Assembly (NCBI GenBank): GCA_965243215.1
Contig: CBDEUJ010000005.1
Coordinates: 558,001-622,000, forward strand
Source: JAJEFO01 sp009843725
GTDB taxonomy: Bacteria; Pseudomonadota; Alphaproteobacteria; Rhodobacterales; Rhodobacteraceae
Length of the DNA stretch: 64,000 nucleotides
Direction: 5' to 3'
The position numbers and the translations under genes were made by a program. Positions 16,428 to 26,156 of the stretch are shown here, piece after piece. The notes under the pieces were generated by a model. That model did no database searches. It was not told the origin of the DNA and worked only from the letters and a program-made list of their open reading frames with translations. Position 1 is the stretch's first letter; each line of letters begins with the position of its first letter.

Positions 16428-17539
16428 AGCAGGTTCGCCTGACAGACGCGGGCATACGGCGACTCAAGCCGGGAGCCCGCGAATATACGGTCCGCGACGC
16501 CCAGGTACCGACGCTGTGCGTCCGCGTCCATCCTTCCGGCACTCGAACACTTGTCTGTATAGACCGGCACGGAAAGCGGTCACTGGGTCCGGCGACTCTA
16601 CTGACGGTCGACGAGGCGCGCAGGGAATGTCTCAGGCTTCAGTCCGAGGACACTGACGAGAAGGCTGCGGCTCCTGCATTCACGGACTTCGCCACGGAAA
16701 CCTGGCGCGCTTCCTGGGTCACCCATTGCAAGCCTTCGACGATTCGCGGGAGGGACAGGATTCTGAAGGCGCAACTCCTGCCAGCATTCGGCAATCTTCG
16801 CATGGACAGGATCTCGCCAGCCCACGTCCACCGTTGGTTCGACGCGTACAGCCTGACATGGCCAGGTGCCGCCAACAAGGCGCTTGAGGCATTTAGCCAG
16901 GTCTTCAACCATGCGGTGAAGCTTGAACTCGTCACGGCAAACCCCGCCAAAGGCGTCAAGCAGAACCCGCGTCCGAAACTCTCGCGGTTCCTGTCGCGGG
17001 AGGAGATCGAACGCCTGCACGAGGCTCTCGACCGCCATGCACGCGGAAAACGCGGCCAGCAGGCCGACATAATCCGTCTTCTGCTTTTGACCGGGTGTCG
17101 CAAAAACGAAATTGTCCGTCTGCGGCGGGAAGAGGTGGATTCCGGATGCCTGAGGCTTGCGGACAGCAAGACGGGTCCACGGACAGTTTTTCTGTCTCGT
17201 GCGGCGAGAGCCATAGTCGAGCACCGCCTCGCAGCAACGTCGGGCGAGTTCCTGTTCACGTCTCCGAGAAACCCAGCCAAACCGATTTCGGACTCTTTGT
17301 CACTTTGGAACGTGGTGCGAAGGGAATGCGAGTTCGAGGATGTACGGCTCCACGATCTTCGACATACCTATGGGAGCCAAGCGGTCATGCAGGGCCTCCC
17401 CCTGCCTGTCGTGGCAAGGCTTCTTGGTCACAGCAAGGTGACAATGACTCTTCGCTACGCCCACACAGATGACCGAGAGGTCCGTGCGGCGGCCGAGCGC
17501 GTCGGAGCGCGGATTTCCGAATTTCTTTCGAGCGGTTGA
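16424..17539 (+). CDS. Tyrosine recombinase/integrase 2 (DUF4102-type)
   Basis: 371 residues, same architecture as integrase 1 and translationally coupled to it (ATGA overlap). Catalytic residues are R226 (TGCRKNEI), H310/R313 (LHDLRHTY), H336 (LGHSKVTM) and Y345 (RYAH), all intact. The two are related but clearly divergent, so this is an old pair rather than a recent duplication. A decayed copy of this second integrase, not the first, occurs at 25566-26135. Possible roles: a heteromeric recombinase, or one for each of two nested elements. Confidence 0.94.
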   Translation: MKQVRLTDAGIRRLKPGAREYTVRDAQVPTLCVRVHPSGTRTLVCIDRHGKRSLGPATLLTVDEARRECLRLQSEDTDEKAAAPAFTDFATETWRASWVTHCKPSTIRGRDRILKAQLLPAFGNLRMDRISPAHVHRWFDAYSLTWPGAANKALEAFSQVFNHAVKLELVTANPAKGVKQNPRPKLSRFLSREEIERLHEALDRHARGKRGQQADIIRLLLLTGCRKNEIVRLRREEVDSGCLRLADSKTGPRTVFLSRAARAIVEHRLAATSGEFLFTSPRNPAKPISDSLSLWNVVRRECEFEDVRLHDLRHTYGSQAVMQGLPLPVVARLLGHSKVTMTLRYAHTDDREVRAAAERVGARISEFLSSG

Positions 17540-17943
17540 CGATGTCTCGTGCATGAAAATGGCCAATAGCAATGCCGCGTCACTAGGAAATTCGGACAAG
17601 ATTTCACGCCTGCTCCTGTCTTTGGTTGCGCCCACAACTACTTCGATCCACATCGTCAAACCGAGCCCAGGAAACGGCAATCGCTACTTCCTCAATTTCC
17701 GTGCGAGCCAAAGACATCTTGTTCTGTCCGGAATTTCGCGTTTGCCGCGACGTGTTCGCTCATCAACTATGGCCCGATTCCTTTGCCATTGCGGTGCTGG
17801 ATGCCACCTTCGCACCTACTACTGATGATAACACCCCTGTTGGCAGAAAATCATGCACGCATTCCATCCCGTTTGAAAGCACCGCGGTCAAATGGGTCTC
17901 TCTCGGAATCAAACTCCTCTTTTCAAGACCTTAGTAGCTTGGT
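17540..17943. other. Non-coding stretch after the integrases
   Basis: No frame here shows a recognisable protein. GC is lower than in the flanks. It separates integrase 2 from an IS630 relic. Confidence 0.55.
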
Positions 17944-18755
17944 TCATTCATTTGATGCAATTTCGTCTAGCTTTTGGTGCCCTCTCTTTCGCGCGTCGAC
18001 AAGGTCCTCCGGACTCCGGCTCCAGCCGAACGGGCGGGTGTCGTTCGCGTTTTGGTGCTCGATGTAGCCCTCGATCGCCGCGTTGCACACGTCAAACGAG
18101 TCGAAGACCTCGTCCTTCAACCGCTGCCTCGCCAGCTTCGCGAAGAACCCCTCGCCGTTGTTCATCCAGGACGCCGTGGTCGAAGAACTCCGCCGAGCGG
18201 TAGCGCTCGACCGTTTGGCCGGTGACCATTCCGGTGGCGACGTCGAGGGCCGCCTGCAGGCATGTCGTGCCGTTCCGGCTGTAGTCGTGGGTCCTAGTCT
18301 CGGCATGTACGGGCTTCATCGGACGGGGCCTCTGCCTCCGCTGCAGAGCCTGAATCCGGTTCGTGCGCGGACTCGAATCAGTAGCGTACACGCGCTCACT
18401 TTCGCCAAACGAAAGAACCACCACGTGGTCGGGCGGGTCGATGTGGAGGCCGACAACGTCGCGAACCTTGATCTCGGGTCGCGCGAGACCTTGAGCTTCA
18501 CTAGGTGCGGCCGGAGGCCGTTGTCCTTCAGGATGCGGGGCACAGTGGAGACGGCCATCCCCAGCCTCCCCGCCAGCGCCAGTCCCTCGGTTTCGACATG
18601 CCTGTCCGCCACACGGTTTCACCCAACCGTTGGCGCGAGCCAAGCTCGAGGATGACGCGGGCCCGCCTGACCTGCTTCTGGAGGATCTTCGGATTCTCCA
18701 TGATTCGTTCACGGCGCTCGCGATCCTCGTGCGAAAACCTGACTCCAGCCATGTC
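17944..18755 (-). pseudogene. IS630-family transposase relic
   Basis: Pieces of one transposase appear in order but in different minus-strand frames. The N-terminal helix-turn-helix is ARVILELGSRQRL near 18650. LGMAVSTVPRILKDNGLRPH is near 18540. The DDE core includes KVRDVVGLHIDPPDHVVVLS and THDYSRNGTTCLQAALDVATG (18480-18240). The C-terminal part includes NNGEGFFAKLARQRLKDEVF and ARKRGHQKLDEIA (18170-17950). At least two frameshifts separate them, so no active protein is made. No clear terminal repeats or TA duplication were found at the edges. Confidence 0.85.
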
Positions 18756-18769
18756 GATTTCCTGCCCAT

Positions 18770-19782
18770 CGGCCTGTCAACCCAGCCACCAGTCCGCGTG
18801 ACGCCGGCAGGAGGGCAGTTTCACGCTTCGGCAACGACTGGACTCTCTTGTTTCGAACCAATCGTTAGCCTAGACTTGGGAACATCCTTCCGGTATGCTG
18901 AGAAGGTCAAATGACAACATATAGAACAGACAATGTCCTTGCGTCCCCTAGCATCCGCCCCAAATCACATTCCGCCTTTCTCGACTAGGTCAAGCCGGGT
19001 ACTCCCGCTAAGAACTGGCTCCAAGAGTAACGGTACGCCGCCGGAAGGTACCGAGACACGAAACCCCCGCATCCCTAGCAATTCCACACTATTGAAAATC
19101 ACGCGGACGCGAGCGGATTGGTCACGGCGAACGCTCCAGGATGCAAGTACAGACATTGCCTGCCTGTCCTCGCGAAAACAAACATTTGTTCTCGCGACGG
19201 AATCCGCATGCACCACAAGCGCCGTCCAGCCAGATGTTTTCCAAAACGCTATTGTCCCGTCCGAAAAAACACGAAATGCATTCCCAATGCAGTCGCAACA
19301 GACCCGCCTCTCTGCTTCTTTCTCTCACATGGCGACCAAAGCCCGTGTCATAAGGCAGGGACAAGGTATAAGGCTCCGAGCCCACTCCCTGCCCGTCGCA
19401 TGTCCGAACCTGGAACACTCTCGCACCCGAAACTTCTCTCACGAACGCAAAGGCTTACTATCCGTCACACTAACCGCAGGAAGCGCACATATCTCTTCAC
19501 ACAACTCGCGTATGGACGCCAAATCAGAGAATGTTTCGACAATAGTAACAGACCAAAATTTCCCTATTCCATACCAGCCCTTACAGAAAAAAGATGAACA
19601 AGAGCATGCTGTTCAAGGAAATTACGACAAAGCAAAAAAGGCAACCGCCTACGTAAAAACTCTAAATGCCAACGCAAGGAAATTAATGTACCTTCAGTAG
19701 CCTAACACGGGTAGCGTTAACACATGTGCCAGTAAGTACCTTCAGTACATCCCTCCAAAACAACCCGAAATGAGAGATCACT
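18770..19782. other. About 1 kb without a credible gene, upstream of the NACHT gene
   Basis: The long open frame at 18933-19700 (plus) is Ser/Thr/Arg-rich, has no ribosome site and resembles no family, so I do not call it. The stretch is AT-richer toward its right end. It holds a 12-bp direct repeat GTACCTTCAGTA at 19688-19699 and 19736-19747, 35-95 bases before the NACHT start, which could be a regulatory site. Confidence 0.5.
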
Positions 19783-22700
19783 ATGCGTTGGCTATATCTT
19801 TCCGATCTGCACCTTGGCAGACCTGACCAAGCTCAGACTGTAGCCATGAGGCAAATCATTAAGGCAATCTCTGACACGATAGGACACGACCCTTTGAATT
19901 TCGTATTACTTGCCGGCGATCTCGCCTTTTCTGGGCAACAAGACGAATATAAATCAGTCCTTTCAGAAATCATTCATCCCTTACGTCAATTACCCTCAAC
20001 GAAAGATGCAAAGTTTGTATCGATCCCCGGAAACCATGATCTCGACTGTCAAAATATTCTGCCAATTTCCTGGGAAAAAATTGGCCGGGAGCGTCAAAGC
20101 GTCTTCTGGAACTCCGACGACCGTAGCAAGGCCCTGAGATTTACGAGATCAGCTGGCTTTTCCGAATACACAAAGTTCTTGGCCGCAAATGATATCCATG
20201 GTCCTGATCCAGTCGTTGACGTCGGATCACTGATCACCATTCAAGGTGATCCCGATGTCTCATTGATTTGTTTGAACACAGCCCTGTTCTCTGACAAAAC
20301 GTTTAGTGAAGAAGATGAAAAAGGGAAATTTCCTCTGCCAGTTCAAATTTTCCGACAATTAGCACACGAATCTCTACCTCACACTCAAATTATCGTCGTT
20401 GGACATCACCCGTTAAATTGGTTTGAAGTTCAATCTCGAAACCAGTTTCAATCTGCACTCATAGAAAATGGAACATTTTATCTTCACGGCCATAAACACC
20501 GAGTGGATGTAACCTTCGGCCCAAATTACCTTAGAAGCCTTGGCTTTGGCGCAGCCTACCCAACTAGACTAGATGCAAAGTCGAAGCAGCCTTATACGAG
20601 CACATTTGCCCTCTGCGATTTGCAAGACAAACTTCACGTAGAATTCACATCTTGGGATTCCTCAGAGGGGGTTTGGAGGCCAACTCATGCGGGCCTCCCT
20701 GCAGATCTTCAAGATCGAAGTCACGTTCTAAACGATGGATACGTGATTTGTACACCAAACACGAAGTTGGAGAGTATTGCTCCGGGTTCGCTTGTACAGT
20801 CCTCGAGGATTGAAAAGCGCTCAATGTTGAATAGGCCAATTTGGATAGATGGAGATCGAATTAAGACATGGACTACGTTGCTCTCTGATATGGGATTGAT
20901 CGAACGCGGGGATCCGACCAAGGATGATTCACCAAAGCAGGTGCCATCCCACTCAACGTTCTTTATCAAAGGTAGGTCAGGTACTCATCTTGTTCATGGC
21001 GCCACGGCCGAAACATCAGCAATCACATACAGTCAAGTTGAGTCCGCCAATACGCAACTGGACACATTGGGCCTGAAGTCTTGTGTTATCGCCACTTTTG
21101 GAACCATTACTGTAGATGCAAAAAACTTGGCAAATAATTTGCAACGAAGCAAAAATATTGAAGTTTTGGACGGTGCTGCAATTTCAGAGAGACTTAAGAA
21201 CGGTGACGCTTTCCTGGCCTGCCAAAAGCTATTTGCAGAGCCTAGACGAGAAATCTCCTATACTCCATTGGCTGTTGAATCAGGTTTGGCAATTTTAGTT
21301 GTTGATGCAGTTCAAAGTCGGTGGTTTAGCGTCGTTGGCGCTGATGGAAAAATTTGCGTTGAACATGATTCCTTGGTCGCTACCGTCAAAAGGAAGTTAC
21401 CGCATCTTCGTTCCTTGGCGTACAAGGCGGCAGCTCACGCGGTTAAACTGCCCGTCTCACAAGAAGCAACCGTGGAATTTGATCGTTCGACATATTTGGC
21501 ACGCTGCATGAAGATCTTTAATACTGCTCAATACGCTGGTCTCGCCGCGGTGGGTGTTCGACTGCCTGTGGAATCTTTGCGCCAGATATATGTTCCAACA
21601 TCGGCCAATGTCGAACAGGAACAACAGGCGATCAAGGCCACCGAACGCGTAATTGATGAGCTAGTAGAGACACTAGGGTTGGATGAACATCAAAGGGACC
21701 AACTTTCCCAGCAGATGAAAGCAAAGTATGGCCTTGGAAAGACAGCTGAGGTTGGGGCCGCACGCAAGCTCTACCAAAATTTTTCAAATGTTGCGGTTTT
21801 GGGGGATCCAGGTTCAGGGAAGAGCTGCTTCGTTCGCAACGAGATCATGAGCTACTGCATGCAGGACGAAGGAGGTGAGGAAGATTGGTATGAAAGGCAT
21901 GTTCCAATATTTCTTCCTCTCGCGGAATATATCTATTCGTCGGAGTGCCCCGCAGACATTTTGGAGCAATGTTCGAGACACGCCAAGGAACAAGGCCTTG
22001 CACTCGAAGTCCAAGACATAGCAGACCTACTGGCCAGAGGTAAGGTTGCCTTTTTCTTCGACGGCCTAGACGAGGTCAGTTCAATTTCCGGACGACAAAG
22101 AGTTCTAGCTGAGCTTGATGCCCTAGTCGAATCGCATGCAGCTGCCGGGAACCGATTTGTCGTCACATCCCGCCCCGCCGCAACCAGGGAAGCCACATTA
22201 CCGCGAGCGATGGCTCGTGTCTCATTACTTGGACTGACAGATGACGAAATTCGGGTGCTCGTACTTCGCTTGTTTGACGTTCGCCGTCAAGATTCCGGCG
22301 AGAGAAGTCCCGCTGATCAGAAGGTTATTGACGACATATTGCGAGATTGTTCGGAGACTCCGGGAATTCGCAGATTGGCGAGGAACCCATTGCTTCTTAC
22401 ACTCCTAGTATTTGTTTACGAGAACAGCGGCGCGTTTGCTGCGCGTAGGCATTTGATTTACTCGCAGGCTGTCAAGACACTAGTTTCAGTTCGCCATAGG
22501 GAGATTAAGCGGGCAAAGCTGTCGGAATCAGATTTGAGAATTAGGTTAGGAAAGGTGGCCATGGCAATATTTCGGCGCGAAGAGAGCGCCTTGCCTACGA
22601 GGAACGGCGTCTTAAGCATTTTATCAGACGTTATGGACATGGGCGTTGCAAATGACTCCGACTTCATTCAGGATGTTGCTGAAACTACTGGTCTCCTAAT

Positions 22701-24612
22701 CGTGCATCCCCGTACCACCGATCCGTCAAACGACTTGATTTCCTTTATGCACTACTCGTTTTTAGAGTATTATACAGCGGTCGGGTTTCTAGAGGATCAT
22801 CAGGGTATCAATATCGTATCAGAGTTTGCCCTAAATCAACGTTGGCGTGAAGTGGTGACTCTCATGTTTGGGATATTGGGAGAGCAATCTGATATCACCG
22901 CTAACTTAAGATTGCTTTATCAAACAGGGGGCAACGGTAATGACCTGACAGTTAGTCGACTATTCTTGGCCTTTGATTGTGCACTCGAGTGTGACGTACC
23001 TCCCGAAGATACTCAAAAGTTCTTGGCCGAAGAAGTCGATAATGTGATGTCTACCGGTGCTGGCATGTATGTGTCAGAAGTTCGGGAGCAACTGGGTGAC
23101 CGCATTGCACTATTTTTGGAGGCCACAGGAAGCACCCATATGCGGAGTATGCTGCTCGGCGGAATAAGTGCGGATGATGAAAGAAAGGCTGCCGCCTTCG
23201 TGGAGATGGTTACTGGGATGGGTGGGCCATTTTGCGAAGAGGAGGGTACTATTCTAAGAATTGGTGAAGCTTTGAATCGGAATTTGAAGATCTTGAACCT
23301 ATCAATCGTCAATGGCTTGCGTAAGGTTCCAGCATTGCGCTCGCCGAAGAACCTTGATTTCATGCGGCGAATCCTTAGGAGAGGGGGAATTATCGAGAAG
23401 ACAGCCGTCCTTCAACTCTTGGAGGAAGTCCCGGCCCTCATCGGTGGTTTTGAAAGTGAGTTGAAGGAGCTTTTGTACGCAGGAAAAGGTGTTCTTGCAA
23501 TTGGGGCAGCGGATGCTGTTATTAGGGGTGGACTGTTTCGCAGGGAGCATTATACGGACATGCCTATGTTCGAACGTGCGTTGCAATTGGTAATGCGCAA
23601 TGGTGCTCCACGTCGATCTCTGAACGGGGTGGTGCGTATCGATTGGGATTTGGTAGAAGATTGGGTCTTCTCTGAAGACGAGAAGTTGCGGGAGCGCGGA
23701 TTTAGAAGCCTTGCTGTGATGGAGTCCGATGTTGTACGAGTGCACGATCTCCTTTTTCGATGTCTAGGGTCTGAACAGGATGACCAAGTTTTGGTGGCAA
23801 TATTGAACACTCTGGCGTCTTATGACGGAGCGATAGAAGCTGCATCTCTTGCTGAAACTGATCAGATTTGCGGATTTACAATGAGCGAGTTCTCGAATGT
23901 ACGTCGGGCGGCTGCGCGGACACTCGGATCGTTTCCCACGATGGAAGTTGTTTCTCAGGCTCTTATCGATCAGTTTCATCAGCTGAAGGGTCGGTTCAAT
24001 CCAGAAATGCGTGATGTATTGCGAGCTATAGGTGGTCACGCGGTTCGTGATCAAGTCTGTCGGGAGGTCATTAGTGATGAGTTAAAAAAAGTTTTGCGGT
24101 CAGAGCAGGTCAGATGGAGCAAGAAAAATGTCGCGTACATTAGTGAATTGCTTTTTGCTAGTGAGCGTTTTGACACTTTCTTTGAAGATCGTGATGTTAG
24201 GAGATTGTTGGAAATAGCTCGTGACTATCGGAGTCCTCCGGAAGTCAAAAGGATAATGATGCGTTTGTTTGGGCAGACATGTAAGATGACCTCGGAGAAT
24301 TTAGGTGAGATCGTACTCGGATTTAAGTCTGACGACTCTGGCCAGAGATTGTCGGCATACCGTGCGGGAAGGCGCTTGGTTCAGCGGTGCCGCGGACAGT
24401 TCGGAACGGTCCAGAGGATGGTCGACGGTCTTCGATCAGCCAAAGTCGCTTTGCGTGAGAACTGGGGTCGTGAGGTGTCAGGCGTTGGCGACAGAGGTGA
24501 CGGTGCAGGGGTTCGGGAGATCCGAAATCTCCTTATGGATATTGAGAGCACGCTTGGCGCCTATCAGGAATTTTCCGATCGAGTAACAATTGAGGCCCTA
24601 GATCATGAGTGA
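19783..24612 (+). CDS. Metallophosphatase-NACHT STAND protein (candidate anti-phage defence NTPase)
   Basis: 1609 residues. N-terminal calcineurin-like metallophosphatase: D8 and H10 (SDLHLG), D46 (LLAGDLAFSG), N84-H85-D86 (PGNHDLD), H208/H209 (VVGHHPLNWF) and H235-G-H237 (LHGHKH), so all metal ligands are present. A middle region (about 330-620) includes SCVIATFGTITVDAKNLAN ... IEVLDGA, faintly like the end of an Mrr-type nuclease fold but without its catalytic motif. The NACHT ATPase follows: Walker A GDPGSGKS at 674-681, Walker B FFFDGLDEV at 757-765, sensor RFVVTSRPAA. The C-terminal ~600 residues are helical, HEAT-like, as in sensor arms. GC is near 46%, far below its neighbours, and no partner gene is adjacent. 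Known bacterial NACHT/Avs proteins sense phage components and activate the N-terminal effector; that role here is inference. Confidence 0.9.
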   Translation: MRWLYLSDLHLGRPDQAQTVAMRQIIKAISDTIGHDPLNFVLLAGDLAFSGQQDEYKSVLSEIIHPLRQLPSTKDAKFVSIPGNHDLDCQNILPISWEKIGRERQSVFWNSDDRSKALRFTRSAGFSEYTKFLAANDIHGPDPVVDVGSLITIQGDPDVSLICLNTALFSDKTFSEEDEKGKFPLPVQIFRQLAHESLPHTQIIVVGHHPLNWFEVQSRNQFQSALIENGTFYLHGHKHRVDVTFGPNYLRSLGFGAAYPTRLDAKSKQPYTSTFALCDLQDKLHVEFTSWDSSEGVWRPTHAGLPADLQDRSHVLNDGYVICTPNTKLESIAPGSLVQSSRIEKRSMLNRPIWIDGDRIKTWTTLLSDMGLIERGDPTKDDSPKQVPSHSTFFIKGRSGTHLVHGATAETSAITYSQVESANTQLDTLGLKSCVIATFGTITVDAKNLANNLQRSKNIEVLDGAAISERLKNGDAFLACQKLFAEPRREISYTPLAVESGLAILVVDAVQSRWFSVVGADGKICVEHDSLVATVKRKLPHLRSLAYKAAAHAVKLPVSQEATVEFDRSTYLARCMKIFNTAQYAGLAAVGVRLPVESLRQIYVPTSANVEQEQQAIKATERVIDELVETLGLDEHQRDQLSQQMKAKYGLGKTAEVGAARKLYQNFSNVAVLGDPGSGKSCFVRNEIMSYCMQDEGGEEDWYERHVPIFLPLAEYIYSSECPADILEQCSRHAKEQGLALEVQDIADLLARGKVAFFFDGLDEVSSISGRQRVLAELDALVESHAAAGNRFVVTSRPAATREATLPRAMARVSLLGLTDDEIRVLVLRLFDVRRQDSGERSPADQKVIDDILRDCSETPGIRRLARNPLLLTLLVFVYENSGAFAARRHLIYSQAVKTLVSVRHREIKRAKLSESDLRIRLGKVAMAIFRREESALPTRNGVLSILSDVMDMGVANDSDFIQDVAETTGLLIVHPRTTDPSNDLISFMHYSFLEYYTAVGFLEDHQGINIVSEFALNQRWREVVTLMFGILGEQSDITANLRLLYQTGGNGNDLTVSRLFLAFDCALECDVPPEDTQKFLAEEVDNVMSTGAGMYVSEVREQLGDRIALFLEATGSTHMRSMLLGGISADDERKAAAFVEMVTGMGGPFCEEEGTILRIGEALNRNLKILNLSIVNGLRKVPALRSPKNLDFMRRILRRGGIIEKTAVLQLLEEVPALIGGFESELKELLYAGKGVLAIGAADAVIRGGLFRREHYTDMPMFERALQLVMRNGAPRRSLNGVVRIDWDLVEDWVFSEDEKLRERGFRSLAVMESDVVRVHDLLFRCLGSEQDDQVLVAILNTLASYDGAIEAASLAETDQICGFTMSEFSNVRRAAARTLGSFPTMEVVSQALIDQFHQLKGRFNPEMRDVLRAIGGHAVRDQVCREVISDELKKVLRSEQVRWSKKNVAYISELLFASERFDTFFEDRDVRRLLEIARDYRSPPEVKRIMMRLFGQTCKMTSENLGEIVLGFKSDDSGQRLSAYRAGRRLVQRCRGQFGTVQRMVDGLRSAKVALRENWGREVSGVGDRGDGAGVREIRNLLMDIESTLGAYQEFSDRVTIEALDHE

Positions 24613-25029
24613 AGTGGGTCGTGGGGAATTCTGCCGGATGTGTTTCGAGCTTCTGAGCGCAGATTGAAATTTGAGTGGGCGGGAGACCTCGCACATTGTA
24701 GCGACGATCATGGAACCGGACGGAATCACCTGTGTCATTCGACCCCTTGACACGGACGCGGTCGGTAGGGCTTGGTGGGCGCCAGATGGAGGCCCTTGCA
24801 TGACCGACGCCAGCCACCACTCGTTGGGGGCGGTCAGCTCATTTCATCCGATGATTCATTCAAAATTCAAGAAGCTCTACCATCGTAAAATTTGGCAAAG
24901 CTCCTCCGCGAACGAAAGAAATCTGCCAGCCCGGCTGGCGGGAACGTCGATTTCTTCAAGGGCGCTTTGTGAACGGGTTCGCCTCTCCCGTCTTGTCCAA
25001 CGTCTAAGCTAGCTGACGCTGTCTGCGAT
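24613..25029. other. Gap between NACHT gene and mobilisation relics
   Basis: No credible gene. A possible 113-codon plus frame (24671-25012) has no family resemblance and no ribosome site. Confidence 0.5.
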
Positions 25030-25565
25030 CAAGAAGGATTGGCAAGGCTCCAGGATCAAGGCAGGGCTGCAAGGGAGCACGTCGCCTTCCTTCCGGAAAC
25101 CGGGGCGCTTCCGAAACGGACCGCGGACTTCTCGCAGGAACACACGGGCGCGCTTCCGAAGGCGACGGCCGACGCCTCGCGGAAATGCGCATCCCTGCGG
25201 TCCCGCTGGGCGCGAATCCAAGGCGTGGCCGGAAAGGTCGGGAAGGGCCTCGGCGGCTCCGACGCCCCCGGGATGGCCGTCTGGAGGGCCGTGGCCGAGG
25301 ACCTGCTGCGCGAGACGACCGCCTTCCCGGCAAGGCCGAACACGAGGGGATCCGGGTACCGCTGACGGCGGCCCTCGGCATCTTGAATGTACGGCTTTCC
25401 AGGCAGGAGCTGATCAGTAACTTGCAGAGGGACCGGGAGGCGCTCATGGCGGAAGCCGAACGGGAGTGCTGCCATCCCTTCCACGCATCGGACCACGACC
25501 GCTTCATGGAGCGGCTCGGGAGCGCAGGCCACGACTTTCCCCCGGACCTCGCGGGCATGACCCAC
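25030..25565 (+). pseudogene. Fragment of a second relaxase gene (MobF C-terminal repeat region)
   Basis: Translations in two frames match the C-terminal part of the intact relaxase at 28022. One segment with FLPETGALPKRTADFSQEH then TGALPKATADASRKC corresponds to FLPGTEALLERTREFEERH then PGALPKATADLAKDC. A later one, MAEAERECCHPFHASDHDRF and GHDFPPDLAGM, corresponds to the relaxase stretch with RQGCHPFHVEGYGRL and GHDLPPDLAGM. Start, relaxase and helicase domains are missing and frames shift. At 25565 it joins directly to an integrase fragment. It shows that a related mobile element once occupied this place. Confidence 0.82.
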
Positions 25566-26135
25566 ATCCGAAATTCTGGCGGTTTCTGTCCCGAGAGGAG
25601 ATCGACCGCCTGCAAACGGCACTCGACTGCCATGCGGGCGGGGTACGCGGCCGGCAGGTCGACATAATCTGCCTCCTGCTCCTGACCGGGTGCCGGAAAG
25701 TCGAAATTCTCCGTCTGCGGCGGCAAGAGGGGGATGACTGAGGCTTGCGGACAGCAAGACTAGTCCGCGCACTGTGTTCCTGTCTCGCGCGGCAAGGGAC
25801 ATCGTCGAGCGTCGCCTAGCGGCAGCTTCCGGCGAGTTCCTGTTCACCTCTCCGAGAGATCTGGCCAAGCCGGTCTCGGTCTCCCTGTCCCTTTGGAACG
25901 TGGTGCAAAAGGAATGCGGATTGGAGGATGTACGGCTGCACGATCCACGACATGCCTACAGGAGTCAGGCCGTGATGTGGGGGCTTCCGCTGCCCTTCGT
26001 GGCAAGGATTCAGGGTCACCGCAATGTCACAATGACCCTTCGTTACGCCCATGTGGGCGACCGAGAAGTCGAAGCGGCGGCGGAGCGGAGCGCGGATTTC
26101 AGAATGTCTCGGGCTCCCGGATCTTCCCGAAAATT
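25566..26135 (+). pseudogene. Decayed copy of integrase 2 (C-terminal catalytic half)
   Basis: Closely follows integrase 2 from its residue ~185: WRFLSREEIDRLQTALDCHA, LLLTGCRKVEILRLRRQE, then a stop and frame change at about 25738-25741, then VFLSRAARDIVERRLAAASG, LHDPRHAYRSQAVMWGLPL and GHRNVTMTLRYAH. The N-terminal DNA-binding domains are missing, replaced by relaxase sequence. Catalytic R, H-x-x-R, H and Y positions are still readable but split between frames. It cannot make a working protein. Confidence 0.88.
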
Positions 26136-26156
26136 CAATTTTAATAGCAATTCCGT

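Noticed and set aside
18933..19700. 255-codon plus-strand frame upstream of the NACHT gene
   Set aside because: Low-complexity Ser/Thr/Arg composition, no ribosome site, no recognisable domain; most likely chance in AT-richer DNA with few stops.
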